Shown: piece after piece, positions 6,808 through 13,023 of the stretch
Layout of the letters: each line of letters begins with the position of its first letter
Position numbering within the stretch: the stretch's first letter is position 1
Assembly: GCA_034666705.1 (NCBI GenBank)
Contig: JAXDLH010000464.1
Coordinates: forward strand, 1-13,884
Origin: JAXDLH01 sp034666705
Lineage (GTDB): Bacteria > Chloroflexota > UBA6077 > SHYK01
Direction of reading: 5' to 3'
DNA: 13,884 nucleotides
Notes under the pieces: model-generated
What the model saw: only the letters and a program-made list of their open reading frames with translations
What the model was told of the DNA's origin: nothing
The model's database searches: none
Made by a program: the position numbers and the translations under genes

Positions 6808-7320
6808 CTAGCGCACTGGAACTACGACGGGCGTCGCGCCGCATGGCCCACTGGCTACATGGACTGACCACCAGCAATCCGTCCCGGTTAGAGCGCCGGA
6901 CTGACCGACGCTATTACGGCCCCAGGCCCAGACAGCCCCATTCTGATCAATGGCGAGACTGTGGAAAACCCCAGAGGCTACAGCGACAATCCCGCTCAGC
7001 GCGCCAACTTGAATGGGAACCCTGCTGCAAGGTGGGCCTTCTGGGCCCCCAGGATACGGTTTGTCCGGACACAACGCGTCGGTGCTGGCTCCAAGTTGAC
7101 CGAAGTCGTTTAGCCCCCAAGCCCATACGGTACCATCAGATCGAACGGCAAGACTGTGGGTGCTACTGGTCGCGATCGCCTTAATATGCTCCAAGCCACT
7201 GACCTGTACAGGGGCTGCGCTACCGGCGCCCTCTACACCGTCACCCAGTAGGCCAAAAAGGCCCACCCCGAAGGCCCACACGGTGCCATCATTCTTGAGC
7301 ACCACGCTGGAGTCGCTGGT
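6808..7320 (-). pseudogene. RCC1-repeat protein fragment
   Basis: About 170 codons contain three clear RCC1/BLIP-II-type beta-propeller repeats: SSVVLKNDGTVWAFG, HSLAVRSDGTVWAWGLNDFG and HSLAIDQNGAVWAWGRNSVG, spaced by the usual PVQV/VPIQV linkers. A full propeller needs about seven repeats and, in bacteria, usually a signal peptide; both ends are missing here. The homology stops at about 7320, exactly where a plus-strand M48 fragment begins, and it ends after ATPVVVPVR at TAG 6808-6810, in mid-repeat. The frame continues upstream to 7410, but that part is M48 sequence read backwards. This is a remnant with no likely function. Confidence 0.8.
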
Positions 7321-7330
7321 GAGCCGGCCG

Positions 7331-7714
7331 ACTTTCGCTGCGGCACTGGTCAAATTGCACGCCCTGGACGGCACCTGGGCAGCCACGTTTCGCGAAGTAC
7401 GGCGTGCCATGGCCTACGGCCAGTACACGCAGAACATAAGCGTGCGCTTTGCGGATCTCGCGCGTGGCTTCGTGCGTGCGGCAACGCTCGAGCAGCTTGC
7501 CGCGAAGCAACTGCCGCACCCCATGGACACGCACCCCCCATTGAGTGCACGCCTGGCCGCGCTCGGGATGACGATCGATCAGGTTGGCCCCGAAGCGCTT
7601 GACATCCGACCCGCCCAGCCCGCCCTGTCGCTCTTCACCGACCCGGAGCTCATCGAGACCACCCTCACCGACGCCTACTTTGAGGAAGACACCCGTGAAT
7701 CAATGCGGTTCTGA
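7331..7714 (+). pseudogene. C-terminal fragment of an M48 family metallopeptidase
   Basis: Reading from about 7331 (TFAAALVKLHALDGTW) to TGA 7712-7714 gives 127 codons that look like the C-terminal part of M48 zinc proteases. The substrate-domain helices come first, then the characteristic DTHPPLSARLAALG and an acidic tail. The HExxH zinc site and the membrane segments expected upstream are absent. In their place, directly at the junction, lies the opposite-strand RCC1 fragment. It has no start codon of its own within the homologous part. It is a truncated remnant; family assignment rests on the C-terminal motif alone. Confidence 0.65.
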
Positions 7715-7871
7715 AGGCTCCATCACCGTTAGGCCGCCACACGCCTTCATGCTGCCACGCCGGTTACGCAGACCCGGGAAGCGCTTCGCCAACACTGCTG
7801 CAGGCTACCTTGAGACATTGATCATCCCGTTCTCCAGGAGGTTCGCGCGTACGACGGTGAGCGTCAACGAA
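7715..7871. other. Gap with no recognised feature
   Basis: Between the M48 fragment and the PIN-like remnant I see no convincing coding sequence, RNA or repeat on either strand. It may hold the decayed remainder of the toxin gene that enters from 7872. Confidence 0.4.
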
Positions 7872-7973
7872 TTACTGACCCAACAGCGCCAGACTGGCGA
7901 CGCCGAGCTCGGCTGGAAGGTAGAGCACATAGCCTGCCGCACGAAGCTGGCTGATTAGCCGGCGGTGCACCAT
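7872..7973 (-). pseudogene. Truncated DUF5615/PIN-like toxin remnant
   Basis: Seven bases after the DUF433 stop, ATG 7973 opens a 33-codon frame, MVHRRLISQLRAAGYVLYLP..., ending at TAA. This matches the N-terminal helix-strand of DUF5615 PIN-like proteins. Reading the same frame upstream gives L-D-D-C just before the Met, where the family has its acidic LDE-type motif, so the original gene probably overlapped the antitoxin gene. The rest of the nuclease domain is missing, so the toxin is dead. DUF433-DUF5615 pairs are a known putative toxin-antitoxin arrangement. The family call on so short a piece is tentative. Confidence 0.45.
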
Positions 7974-7980
7974 GCAGTCA

Positions 7981-8268
7981 TCAAGGCAGATCGATGCCGT
8001 GCCGAAGCTCCTCGGGTAGGCGGCTCAGCAATTCGCGCGTGACCGCCGCATTCGCCTGGTCGATCGCGTCCATCTCGTCAGGATGCTCGGCTGCATAGGC
8101 TAACGCCTCATACACAGCCGCAATCGGGAGCTCGTACCCGCTAGCGATGGCCTCGGGCGTATCGCCAGAAGCACGGCAGTCGCGAATGGTCCACACCCGG
8201 ATGCCGCGATTGGCAATCTCGGTGTCGCCGTTAGGCATCTTCACCAGGTATTGAAACGCAATGGCCAT
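7981..8268 (-). CDS. DUF433 family protein, putative antitoxin
   Basis: A 95-residue protein from ATG 8268 (a TTG at 8274 is an alternative start). The core RGIRVWTIRDCRASGDTPEAIASGYELPIAAVYEALAYA is split by eye as RGIRVWTIRD (strand), GDTPEAIASGYELP (HTH-like) and VYEALAYAAEHPDE. That is the usual DUF433 order, although the classical GTRIPV is degenerate. DUF433 proteins are small DNA-binding-like antitoxins often paired with a downstream PIN-like toxin, and a broken partner of that kind follows at once. The gene is on the same strand as the RES toxin upstream, 108 bases away. The gap contains direct TTCCGG repeats (8283-8298) and an 8-bp inverted repeat (8311-8318/8375-8382). With its toxin truncated, it is an orphan antitoxin. 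Confidence 0.72.
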   Translation of the reverse strand: MAIAFQYLVKMPNGDTEIANRGIRVWTIRDCRASGDTPEAIASGYELPIAAVYEALAYAAEHPDEMDAIDQANAAVTRELLSRLPEELRHGIDLP

Positions 8269-8376
8269 GGACAATGCCCCTATTCCGGCAGTTCCGGAAT
8301 CAACTCGCTGCGCTGAGTGTACTAACCCGCTTTCGACGCAGGCGGAAACCCACCAGCGTATTCACGGATGCGCTAC

Positions 8377-8928
8377 TCAGCGGGAGACGAAGAGGCGCGG
8401 ATCACGGCTACTGATCACTTCAAGCCGCGACGTGGCGCGGAGTTGGGTCGGGAAGACGACCAGATTGTCGCCTAGGCGAGTCGCCGACGGTACCAGAATG
8501 CCCTCGGCTCCTTGGCCGATCGCCGCGGCCGCGATCTCCTGGGTAATCGCGAAATCGTGGTCCCGGATCAAGTCGTCCGGTTTCAGCAAAAGCGCGGTCG
8601 CATCGCGGCAGTCCAGCACCGCTTCCAGCTCGACGTTGAGCTCGCTCAGCCGATAGTCGTTCATCTGGGCCAGCAACGCCGGGGATACGTTCCGAATGAT
8701 TTCGCCGAGCGCCACTTCCGCGCTCAAGGCAAGATAGAGCGCCGCCCACGTTTCTCCTTCAGCGAACTGGTCGGACGCACGATGATAGCGACCAGAGACG
8801 CTCAGGGAGCCGCCGTGATCGGTGGCTGCGTATCTGCGCCGGTGCAGACGCCAGGCACGGCCCTCCCGTGGCACTGGCTGAATGGAGCTGAGTGGAATCC
8901 GGGCATCCCAGTCGATGCGCTCGCTCAC
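8377..8928 (-). CDS. RES domain toxin (ParT/MbcT-like NAD+-targeting)
   Basis: A 183-residue RES-domain protein. Family landmarks are AWRLHRRRY near residue 25, GRYHRAS with Arg47, ALYLALSAEVALGEI with Glu71/Glu76, and GILVPSATRLGDNLVVF with Ser147. These correspond to the Arg-Glu-Ser signature. Known RES toxins degrade or phosphorolyse NAD+, or ADP-ribosylate a host enzyme, causing growth arrest. Twelve bases upstream ends an Xre/MbcA/ParS-type antitoxin gene, so the two form a type II toxin-antitoxin operon with the antitoxin first. The start is GTG 8928 with no good ribosome site, which suggests translational coupling to the antitoxin. Length and motifs look intact. Confidence 0.9.
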   Translation of the reverse strand: MSERIDWDARIPLSSIQPVPREGRAWRLHRRRYAATDHGGSLSVSGRYHRASDQFAEGETWAALYLALSAEVALGEIIRNVSPALLAQMNDYRLSELNVELEAVLDCRDATALLLKPDDLIRDHDFAITQEIAAAAIGQGAEGILVPSATRLGDNLVVFPTQLRATSRLEVISSRDPRLFVSR

Positions 8929-8940
8929 TCTCAGGCAAGC

Positions 8941-9306
8941 CTAAAGGAAAATGCCTGAGTCGAGCACTTCCAAGGCCGCCTCGGCCCGGTCTGTCCGCCC
9001 AACTCGGATCGCTTCGGCGGGAGTGATGCCGGCGAGGTAACGACTGGGGCTATTAAACCAGACTCGGACGGCGTTCTCACTGTCAAATGTCCCCTGGACT
9101 CGTTCCAGCAAGCGAAGCAGCTCGGCAAGGCGTTGCCGGGCTAACTGCTGCGGGTAGGCGGTTCCCGCTCGCCAACGCTGGAGCGTTCGGCGGCTGGTGC
9201 CGAGTGCGGCGGCGAGCTCCTCCTCGGAGAGGCCGGTGCCCTGCTCGAGGGCGTCGAGCGCCTGATGAGGAGTTATCTCGAGTAACGCTGCTGGGATTGT
9301 GCTCAT
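8941..9306 (-). CDS. Xre/MbcA/ParS-type antitoxin
   Basis: A 121-residue protein. A helix-turn-helix (GLSEEELAAALGTSRRTLQRWRAG) occupies roughly residues 24-47. The C-terminal toxin-binding domain (DUF2384 type) carries WFNSPSRYLAGITPAEAIRVG and ends in ALEVLDSGIFL. The start is ATG 9306, fixed by AAGGAG at 9315-9320 (minus strand) eight bases upstream; the frame is open farther up, but that part is leader. Such antitoxins neutralise RES toxins by occluding the active site and repress their own operon. The RES gene follows after 12 bases. A promoter is recognisable upstream at 9404-9431. Confidence 0.9.
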   Translation of the reverse strand: MSTIPAALLEITPHQALDALEQGTGLSEEELAAALGTSRRTLQRWRAGTAYPQQLARQRLAELLRLLERVQGTFDSENAVRVWFNSPSRYLAGITPAEAIRVGRTDRAEAALEVLDSGIFL

Positions 9307-9403
9307 GTGCGGGACTCCTTGGACGCCGGTCGCCTGCCGAACGGGCACGTTGCGGCAGTGGCAGCATTGATCGAAGCGGCGCCGTCGGCTCTCTGACCGC
9401 ATA

Positions 9404-9431
9404 AGTTTAGCATCATTATTTGCGACGTCAA
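9404..9431 (-). promoter_or_regulatory. Sigma70-like promoter of the toxin-antitoxin operon
   Basis: On the minus strand, TTGACG (9431-9426, five of six to the -35 consensus) and TAAACT (9409-9404, four of six to -10) are separated by 16 bases in an unusually AT-rich patch. Arms GCGAC/GTCG around the -35 box (9422-9436) could be part of an autoregulatory operator. The predicted leader before ATG 9306 is about 90 bases. Confidence 0.5.
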
Positions 9432-9474
9432 AGTCGAACAAAAGTGTAACCGCAACGCGCCGATCGCTCGAATG

Positions 9475-9512
9475 CCAAGGGCCCCGGGCGGTGATTCGCC
9501 CGGGGCCCTTGG
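9475..9512. terminator. 16-bp perfect hairpin between the M24 operon and the toxin-antitoxin promoter
   Basis: CCAAGGGCCCCGGGCG (9475-9490), loop GTGATT, and the exact complement CGCCCGGGGCCCTTGG (9497-9512). It lies 27 bases beyond the M24 stop codon and upstream of the toxin-antitoxin promoter. There is no T-tract on either side, so termination would rely on the very stable stem. It should insulate the toxin-antitoxin operon from the M24 operon read-through. Confidence 0.75.
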
Positions 9513-9539
9513 GACGTTCTCTCGAAGCTGCGTAGCCGG

Positions 9540-10757
9540 TTACTTGGCGATCACCAGCTCGTGGGCGCCTTTGCCCATGCGGACGGCGCCCTGGGGGGTA
9601 ATGCGGCAGGTGTCACCCCAGCCGAGGTTCAGGCCGCCGCTCAGGTTCACGCTTGGCTTGATGATGAACACCCCGTTCTCGGGGAACTGCCACTCGCCGA
9701 AGCGCTTCACCGCCTCCGCGTTGGTGGCCAGCGGCACGTCGTCGCCCAGGCCGCGGCCGTGGCAGACGAAGCGCACCTGCGCGCCGGCGAGCGGGCCGGT
9801 CGTCGGCGCGTGCTGCTCGCCCAGCTCCTCGGCCTTGCGCAGCGCCTGCTCCAGCGTCACGCCGGGCTTCAGCGACTCGAGCAGCGGATAGTACACGTCG
9901 CGGTGCAGCTTGATCATGTCCACATAGAGCGGGTCCGCCGTGCGCACCGCCACCGGTCGCGTCTGCTGAGCGCGGTAGCCGATGATCGACGACTCGATCT
10001 CGTTGATGATGACGTCGCCATCCTCGAGCACCTTCTCTTGAGGACGCGTGAGCGTGCGGTGCGGCGGGTTGCTGGCGATCCAGTTGAAGTGGACCGACAT
10101 CTCGCTGCCCCGGCTGAACATCGCGTACTCGGTGGCGGCCCACACCTCGTAGTCGCGCACGCCGGGCTTGGCCGCCCACTCGATCTCGGCGTCGTACGCA
10201 TGCTCGATCAGGTCGACCGAGGCCTGGAGACAGTCGATCTCCTCCTGGCTCTTCGTCCAGCGGACTTCCTGGAGGAGGTCGGTGGCGTTCACCAACTCGG
10301 AGTTCGGAACGGCATCGCGGATCGCCTCGTACGTGCCGTGAAAGATCGTGCCCTCGGGCGTGCGGGTGCCGCCGGAGAGGCCGCAGATCCCCACGCGCTT
10401 GCCGTCGGCCTTCAGCTCTTGCAGGCGGTTCGCGATCTCCCGCCCGTAATGGCGGTTCACGTCACGCACGTCGCGCACCCACTCCTGCACGCGGGGGCCC
10501 CAGCGTACCGCCGAGGTCGCCACGACCGTCACGTCGCCCTCGAGCGGGAACACGACGCCAATCGAGGCGTCGGCGCCGCCACCGCAGTGCGACAGATAGC
10601 GGGCATCCGCCTGCCAGTCGGTCGAGTTGCCATTGTTCGGCGGCGCGATGATCACGTCGATGCCGTCGCGCGCCATCAGCGCGCGCACCGCCTTCCAGCG
10701 GCGGTCACGCTCGCCCACGGAGAAACGTCGATAATCCCACGGCTTCTCGTCCGCCAT
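9540..10757 (-). CDS. M24 (pita-bread fold) peptidase/creatinase-like protein with degenerate metal site
   Basis: A 405-residue protein with the two-domain creatinase/aminopeptidase P layout: an N-terminal creatinase-like domain (about 15-165, with VRWTKSQEEIDCLQ at the linker) and a C-terminal pita-bread domain. By eye alignment, the five M24 metal ligands D, D, H, E, E correspond to E253 (VIINEIES), Q264 (GYRAQQTRP), H333 (VCHGRGLG), K367 (VFIIKPS) and G381 (WGDTCRIT). Only the His is kept, so it is unlikely to be a metallopeptidase. Creatinase shows that this fold can act without metal on small C-N substrates. ATG 10757 overlaps the preceding VOC stop codon by one base (TAATG), which indicates translational coupling. 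It is the last gene of the OCD-VOC-M24 operon. Substrate unknown. Confidence 0.85.
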   Translation of the reverse strand: MADEKPWDYRRFSVGERDRRWKAVRALMARDGIDVIIAPPNNGNSTDWQADARYLSHCGGGADASIGVVFPLEGDVTVVATSAVRWGPRVQEWVRDVRDVNRHYGREIANRLQELKADGKRVGICGLSGGTRTPEGTIFHGTYEAIRDAVPNSELVNATDLLQEVRWTKSQEEIDCLQASVDLIEHAYDAEIEWAAKPGVRDYEVWAATEYAMFSRGSEMSVHFNWIASNPPHRTLTRPQEKVLEDGDVIINEIESSIIGYRAQQTRPVAVRTADPLYVDMIKLHRDVYYPLLESLKPGVTLEQALRKAEELGEQHAPTTGPLAGAQVRFVCHGRGLGDDVPLATNAEAVKRFGEWQFPENGVFIIKPSVNLSGGLNLGWGDTCRITPQGAVRMGKGAHELVIAK

Positions 10758-11686
10758 TAGTGCGCGCCTCGCTGTCCGGCGCCCGCCGCCTTCACTGGCG
10801 CCTCATCCAGATAGGTGCCCGCGTGGGCGATGTATTGCAGCTTGTAGCCGCTCGGGTCCGGGAAGTAGGTACCATCGCCACCGCCCTCGGTCTCGCGGCG
10901 CACGATGCGCAGGTCGCCATGGATCCGGTCGCCGCGCTCGTCGTGGTGATCGACGCCATAGCGCTCGAGCTGCTCACACGCGGCTCCGAAGTCCTCGCGC
11001 GGCACGTAGAACGCCAGGTGGTTGCCGCGGAAGGTCGCGCTAGTCTGAATCGAGAGCTCCTCGACGCGGTGGAAGCGGAAGATCTGGCCGCTGGTCGGCA
11101 GGCGCAGGTCTACGTACGGATGCCCCTCCGGCGAGCGGCCGCGGCCGGCCTCCTCGAAGCCCATCGAGTTGGTGTAGAAGTCGGCGGTCTTGTTGATGTC
11201 GACCGTCTCGTACTCGACCCGGTCGAGGCGGATGATCTCGATCTCATCCTGCGGGCGGCGCTTCGGCGTGCCGCGGTCCACGAACTCGACGAAGTTGCCT
11301 TCCGGATCGTGCAGCCACACGTGCGCGGCATCATCGCCTTCGTTGCCATCCGGGCCATCGAACTTCGCGCCGGCCGCGCGGAGGCGGTCCAGCAACTTGG
11401 GGAAGTCCTCAGTGGCGACCTCGTACGCCCAGCGCGGGATGCCGCGGTTGAACTTGCGGTAGGGCAGTCCATACAGCTCGTCGCCGAAGAGGCCCAGCTC
11501 GACGGTGCCGAGCTGGAGGAATGCCGACGGCGGGCGCGAGTTGAACGGGTCGCGCTCGGGCGCGTAGACGTCGTCGCGGCGCTTCACCTGGCCGCCGAGC
11601 ACGTCGGTATAGAAATGGACGGCGCGTTCGATGTCCTGGATCGCGGTCACGTAATGGTCGATCTGCTGCGCGTAACACTTGACCAT
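10757..11686 (-). CDS. Two-domain VOC (glyoxalase/extradiol dioxygenase-like) protein
   Basis: A 309-residue protein of two VOC modules. The first (about 5-138) opens with QQIDHYVTAIQDIERAVHFY and closes with LHDPEGNFVEF. The second (about 153-290) opens with LDRVEYETVDINKTADFY and closes with PDPSGYKLQY. The expected His/His/Glu metal triad is incomplete in both: H11, W86, E134 in the first half and R156, H223, Q284 in the second. It therefore cannot be assigned as a ring-cleaving dioxygenase. The start is ATG 11686 behind GGAGGGAG (11700-11693, six bases away); the longer open frame upstream is non-coding leader. It sits 67 bases after the OCD gene and overlaps the M24 gene by one base. Function unknown, perhaps a lyase or isomerase step on the operon's substrate. 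Confidence 0.87.
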   Translation of the reverse strand: MVKCYAQQIDHYVTAIQDIERAVHFYTDVLGGQVKRRDDVYAPERDPFNSRPPSAFLQLGTVELGLFGDELYGLPYRKFNRGIPRWAYEVATEDFPKLLDRLRAAGAKFDGPDGNEGDDAAHVWLHDPEGNFVEFVDRGTPKRRPQDEIEIIRLDRVEYETVDINKTADFYTNSMGFEEAGRGRSPEGHPYVDLRLPTSGQIFRFHRVEELSIQTSATFRGNHLAFYVPREDFGAACEQLERYGVDHHDERGDRIHGDLRIVRRETEGGGDGTYFPDPSGYKLQYIAHAGTYLDEAPVKAAGAGQRGAH

Positions 11687-11692
11687 GGTTTG

Positions 11693-11700
11693 CTCCCTCC
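11693..11700 (-). promoter_or_regulatory. Shine-Dalgarno fixing the VOC gene start
   Basis: The minus strand reads GGAGGGAG, then six bases, then ATG 11686. This selects 11686 over the farther upstream in-frame start at 11899, which lies inside the OCD gene. Confidence 0.75.
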
Positions 11701-11701
11701 T

Positions 11702-11730
11702 TCTTTCGGTCTTTCTTTCGTCTTTCGGTC
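11702..11730. repeat. Short direct repeats in the OCD-VOC gap
   Basis: TCTTTCGGTC occurs at 11702-11711 and 11721-11730, with a third TCTTTCG at 11714-11720. On the minus strand this is three CGAAAGA units just upstream of the VOC ribosome-binding site. It may be a small-regulator or RNA-binding site, or simple slippage. Confidence 0.6.
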
Positions 11731-11753
11731 TGCCTGCAGCCGTAATTATTTGC

Positions 11754-12755
11754 CTAGACTGGCAGCTCGGTGCCAAGGCCGAGTGCGACGGCCCGGTCGT
11801 ACACGAACTTTCCGGCGGCCACGTCATGAATGCCATTGCCGGGGTTGACGCCGACGATGATCTCGTCGTCCGACGTGCGGCCCGGCCGCCGGCCGACAAT
11901 TATGTCCCCAATCCCGCAGGATACATCGTCCGGCGTTAGCTCGCCGTTGTCCAGTAAGTCCTGCACGCCCTGCCATGGCGGCATGTGCCCAATGATGTCC
12001 TCGACCGTGGTGACGACGATCTTGTCCGCCCGCCGCACGGTCGTGTGGTCTAGTTCCTCCGGGGTGTTGGAGATGACCGTGCAGCCGGGCTTGATCGCGT
12101 CGCCGTTGATCACCGCCTGCCGCGTGGCCGTGGCCATGACAATGATGTCCGCGCCCTCACACGCCGCGTCGTTCGAGGTGCAATTGATCGTCTCGACACC
12201 CAGCCGCTCGCCGATATAGGCGCAGAACTCGCGGCGGTGCGCGTCGTCGCGGCTGTACACCCGGACGGTCTTGATCGGGCGCTGCGAGCACGCAGCCTCG
12301 ACGCCCCAGCGCGCGATGCGGCCGGTGCCGATGGCGCCGAGCACCGCCGAATCTTCGCGGGCGAGGTACTTGGCGAGCGGACCATCCGGCGCGGCGCTGC
12401 GCACGCCGTGCACGAGGTGGTCGGAGATCATGCAGCGCAGCGTCATCGTCTCGAAGTCCCAGTAGAGGAGCGCGACACCCCCACCGCCAGTCCCGTGCGC
12501 CGTCGCGCCGAGGCGGCATGCGGTGCCCATGCCCGGCACGATCGCCGGCAGCACCCGCAGGTCGTGGCTCCAGGGCCGGCCAGTGCCTCGGCCGTCGGTC
12601 ACAGGTGGATAGACGAGCCGCACGCGCGCGTGGGTCGAGCCTTCGCCGGAGGCGATAATACGGTACAGCTCCTCGAAAACCGGCACCACGTCCCGCATGC
12701 GGATGTCCATCTTGATGGTATCGGCCTCGGACACATACCGGAACGTGCGATCCAC
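11754..12755 (-). CDS. Ornithine cyclodeaminase/mu-crystallin family protein
   Basis: A 333-residue NAD(P)-dependent protein of the OCD/mu-crystallin family. The Rossmann motif is AVLGAIGTGRIARWGVEAA (G143, G145, A148). It is followed by VRVYSRD, the GADIIVMATATRQAVING segment, and a C-terminal GNGIHDVAAGKFVYDRA helix. The family includes ornithine cyclodeaminases, alanine dehydrogenases, ketimine reductases and tauropine/opine-type reductases. The Lys usually found after the G-x-K strand appears as Arg81 (GMGTACRLG), and I cannot find the proton-relay Asp of ornithine cyclodeaminase (ISNTPEELD region). Ornithine is therefore not a safe substrate call. The start is GTG 12755 with a GGAGGGG-like site just upstream. 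It is the first gene of the OCD-VOC-M24 operon and diverges from the peroxiredoxin gene. Confidence 0.87.
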   Translation of the reverse strand: MDRTFRYVSEADTIKMDIRMRDVVPVFEELYRIIASGEGSTHARVRLVYPPVTDGRGTGRPWSHDLRVLPAIVPGMGTACRLGATAHGTGGGGVALLYWDFETMTLRCMISDHLVHGVRSAAPDGPLAKYLAREDSAVLGAIGTGRIARWGVEAACSQRPIKTVRVYSRDDAHRREFCAYIGERLGVETINCTSNDAACEGADIIVMATATRQAVINGDAIKPGCTVISNTPEELDHTTVRRADKIVVTTVEDIIGHMPPWQGVQDLLDNGELTPDDVSCGIGDIIVGRRPGRTSDDEIIVGVNPGNGIHDVAAGKFVYDRAVALGLGTELPV

Positions 12756-12882
12756 CCTTCCCCTCCCCGCTCGCTTGCGGCGCTCACGCCGACGCTACGA
12801 CCTACAGTACGCCAAGTCGTCGGGAATGCGCCAATCTCACGCGGGAGCCTTAATTGTTCCGCAACCGTGTTCCGCAGCCGCT

Positions 12883-12938
12883 GCCCTGAAGGGCATGCCT
12901 TGAGCGCCCGCATCGCATCCTGGCCCGCCCTTCAGGGC
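12883..12938. repeat. Inverted repeat of a self-palindromic 12-mer in the divergent gap
   Basis: GCCCTGAAGGGC (12883-12894) and its exact reverse complement GCCCTTCAGGGC (12927-12938) are separated by 32 bases. Each arm is itself a 5-bp palindrome around GA/TC. This is the form of a REP/BIME unit. It lies between the divergent OCD and peroxiredoxin genes. The rest of the gap (12756-13010) shows no convincing promoter. Confidence 0.7.
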
Positions 12939-13023
12939 GGTGTGCTTAATTCGCATCTACGCTCTAGAATCCGGGCCAACTGACTCTTCGGTCAATGCAT
13001 TCTTCAATAAAGGGAGCGGCAGC

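Noticed and set aside
5567..6811. Plus-strand open frame (414 codons) spanning the isochorismatase-fold gene and the frameshifted gene
   Set aside because: It runs across two genes of opposite orientation in non-coding frames; the reading is Arg-rich nonsense.
9307..9441. N-terminal extension of the antitoxin by 45 codons
   Set aside because: It contains the predicted promoter -10/-35 region and a Cys/Arg-rich stretch; ATG 9306 has a good ribosome site.
9561..10760. Plus-strand open frame (399 codons) opposite the M24 gene
   Set aside because: It mirrors the M24 gene codon for codon, is His/Arg/Val-rich, and has no motifs.
10760..11848. Plus-strand open frame (362 codons) opposite the VOC gene
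   Set aside because: Shadow of the VOC gene; Leu/Arg/Val-rich with no domain.
11687..11899. N-terminal extension of the VOC protein by 71 codons
   Set aside because: It overlaps the OCD gene, is Ser/Thr/Arg-rich, and lies upstream of an excellent ribosome-binding site and start at 11686.
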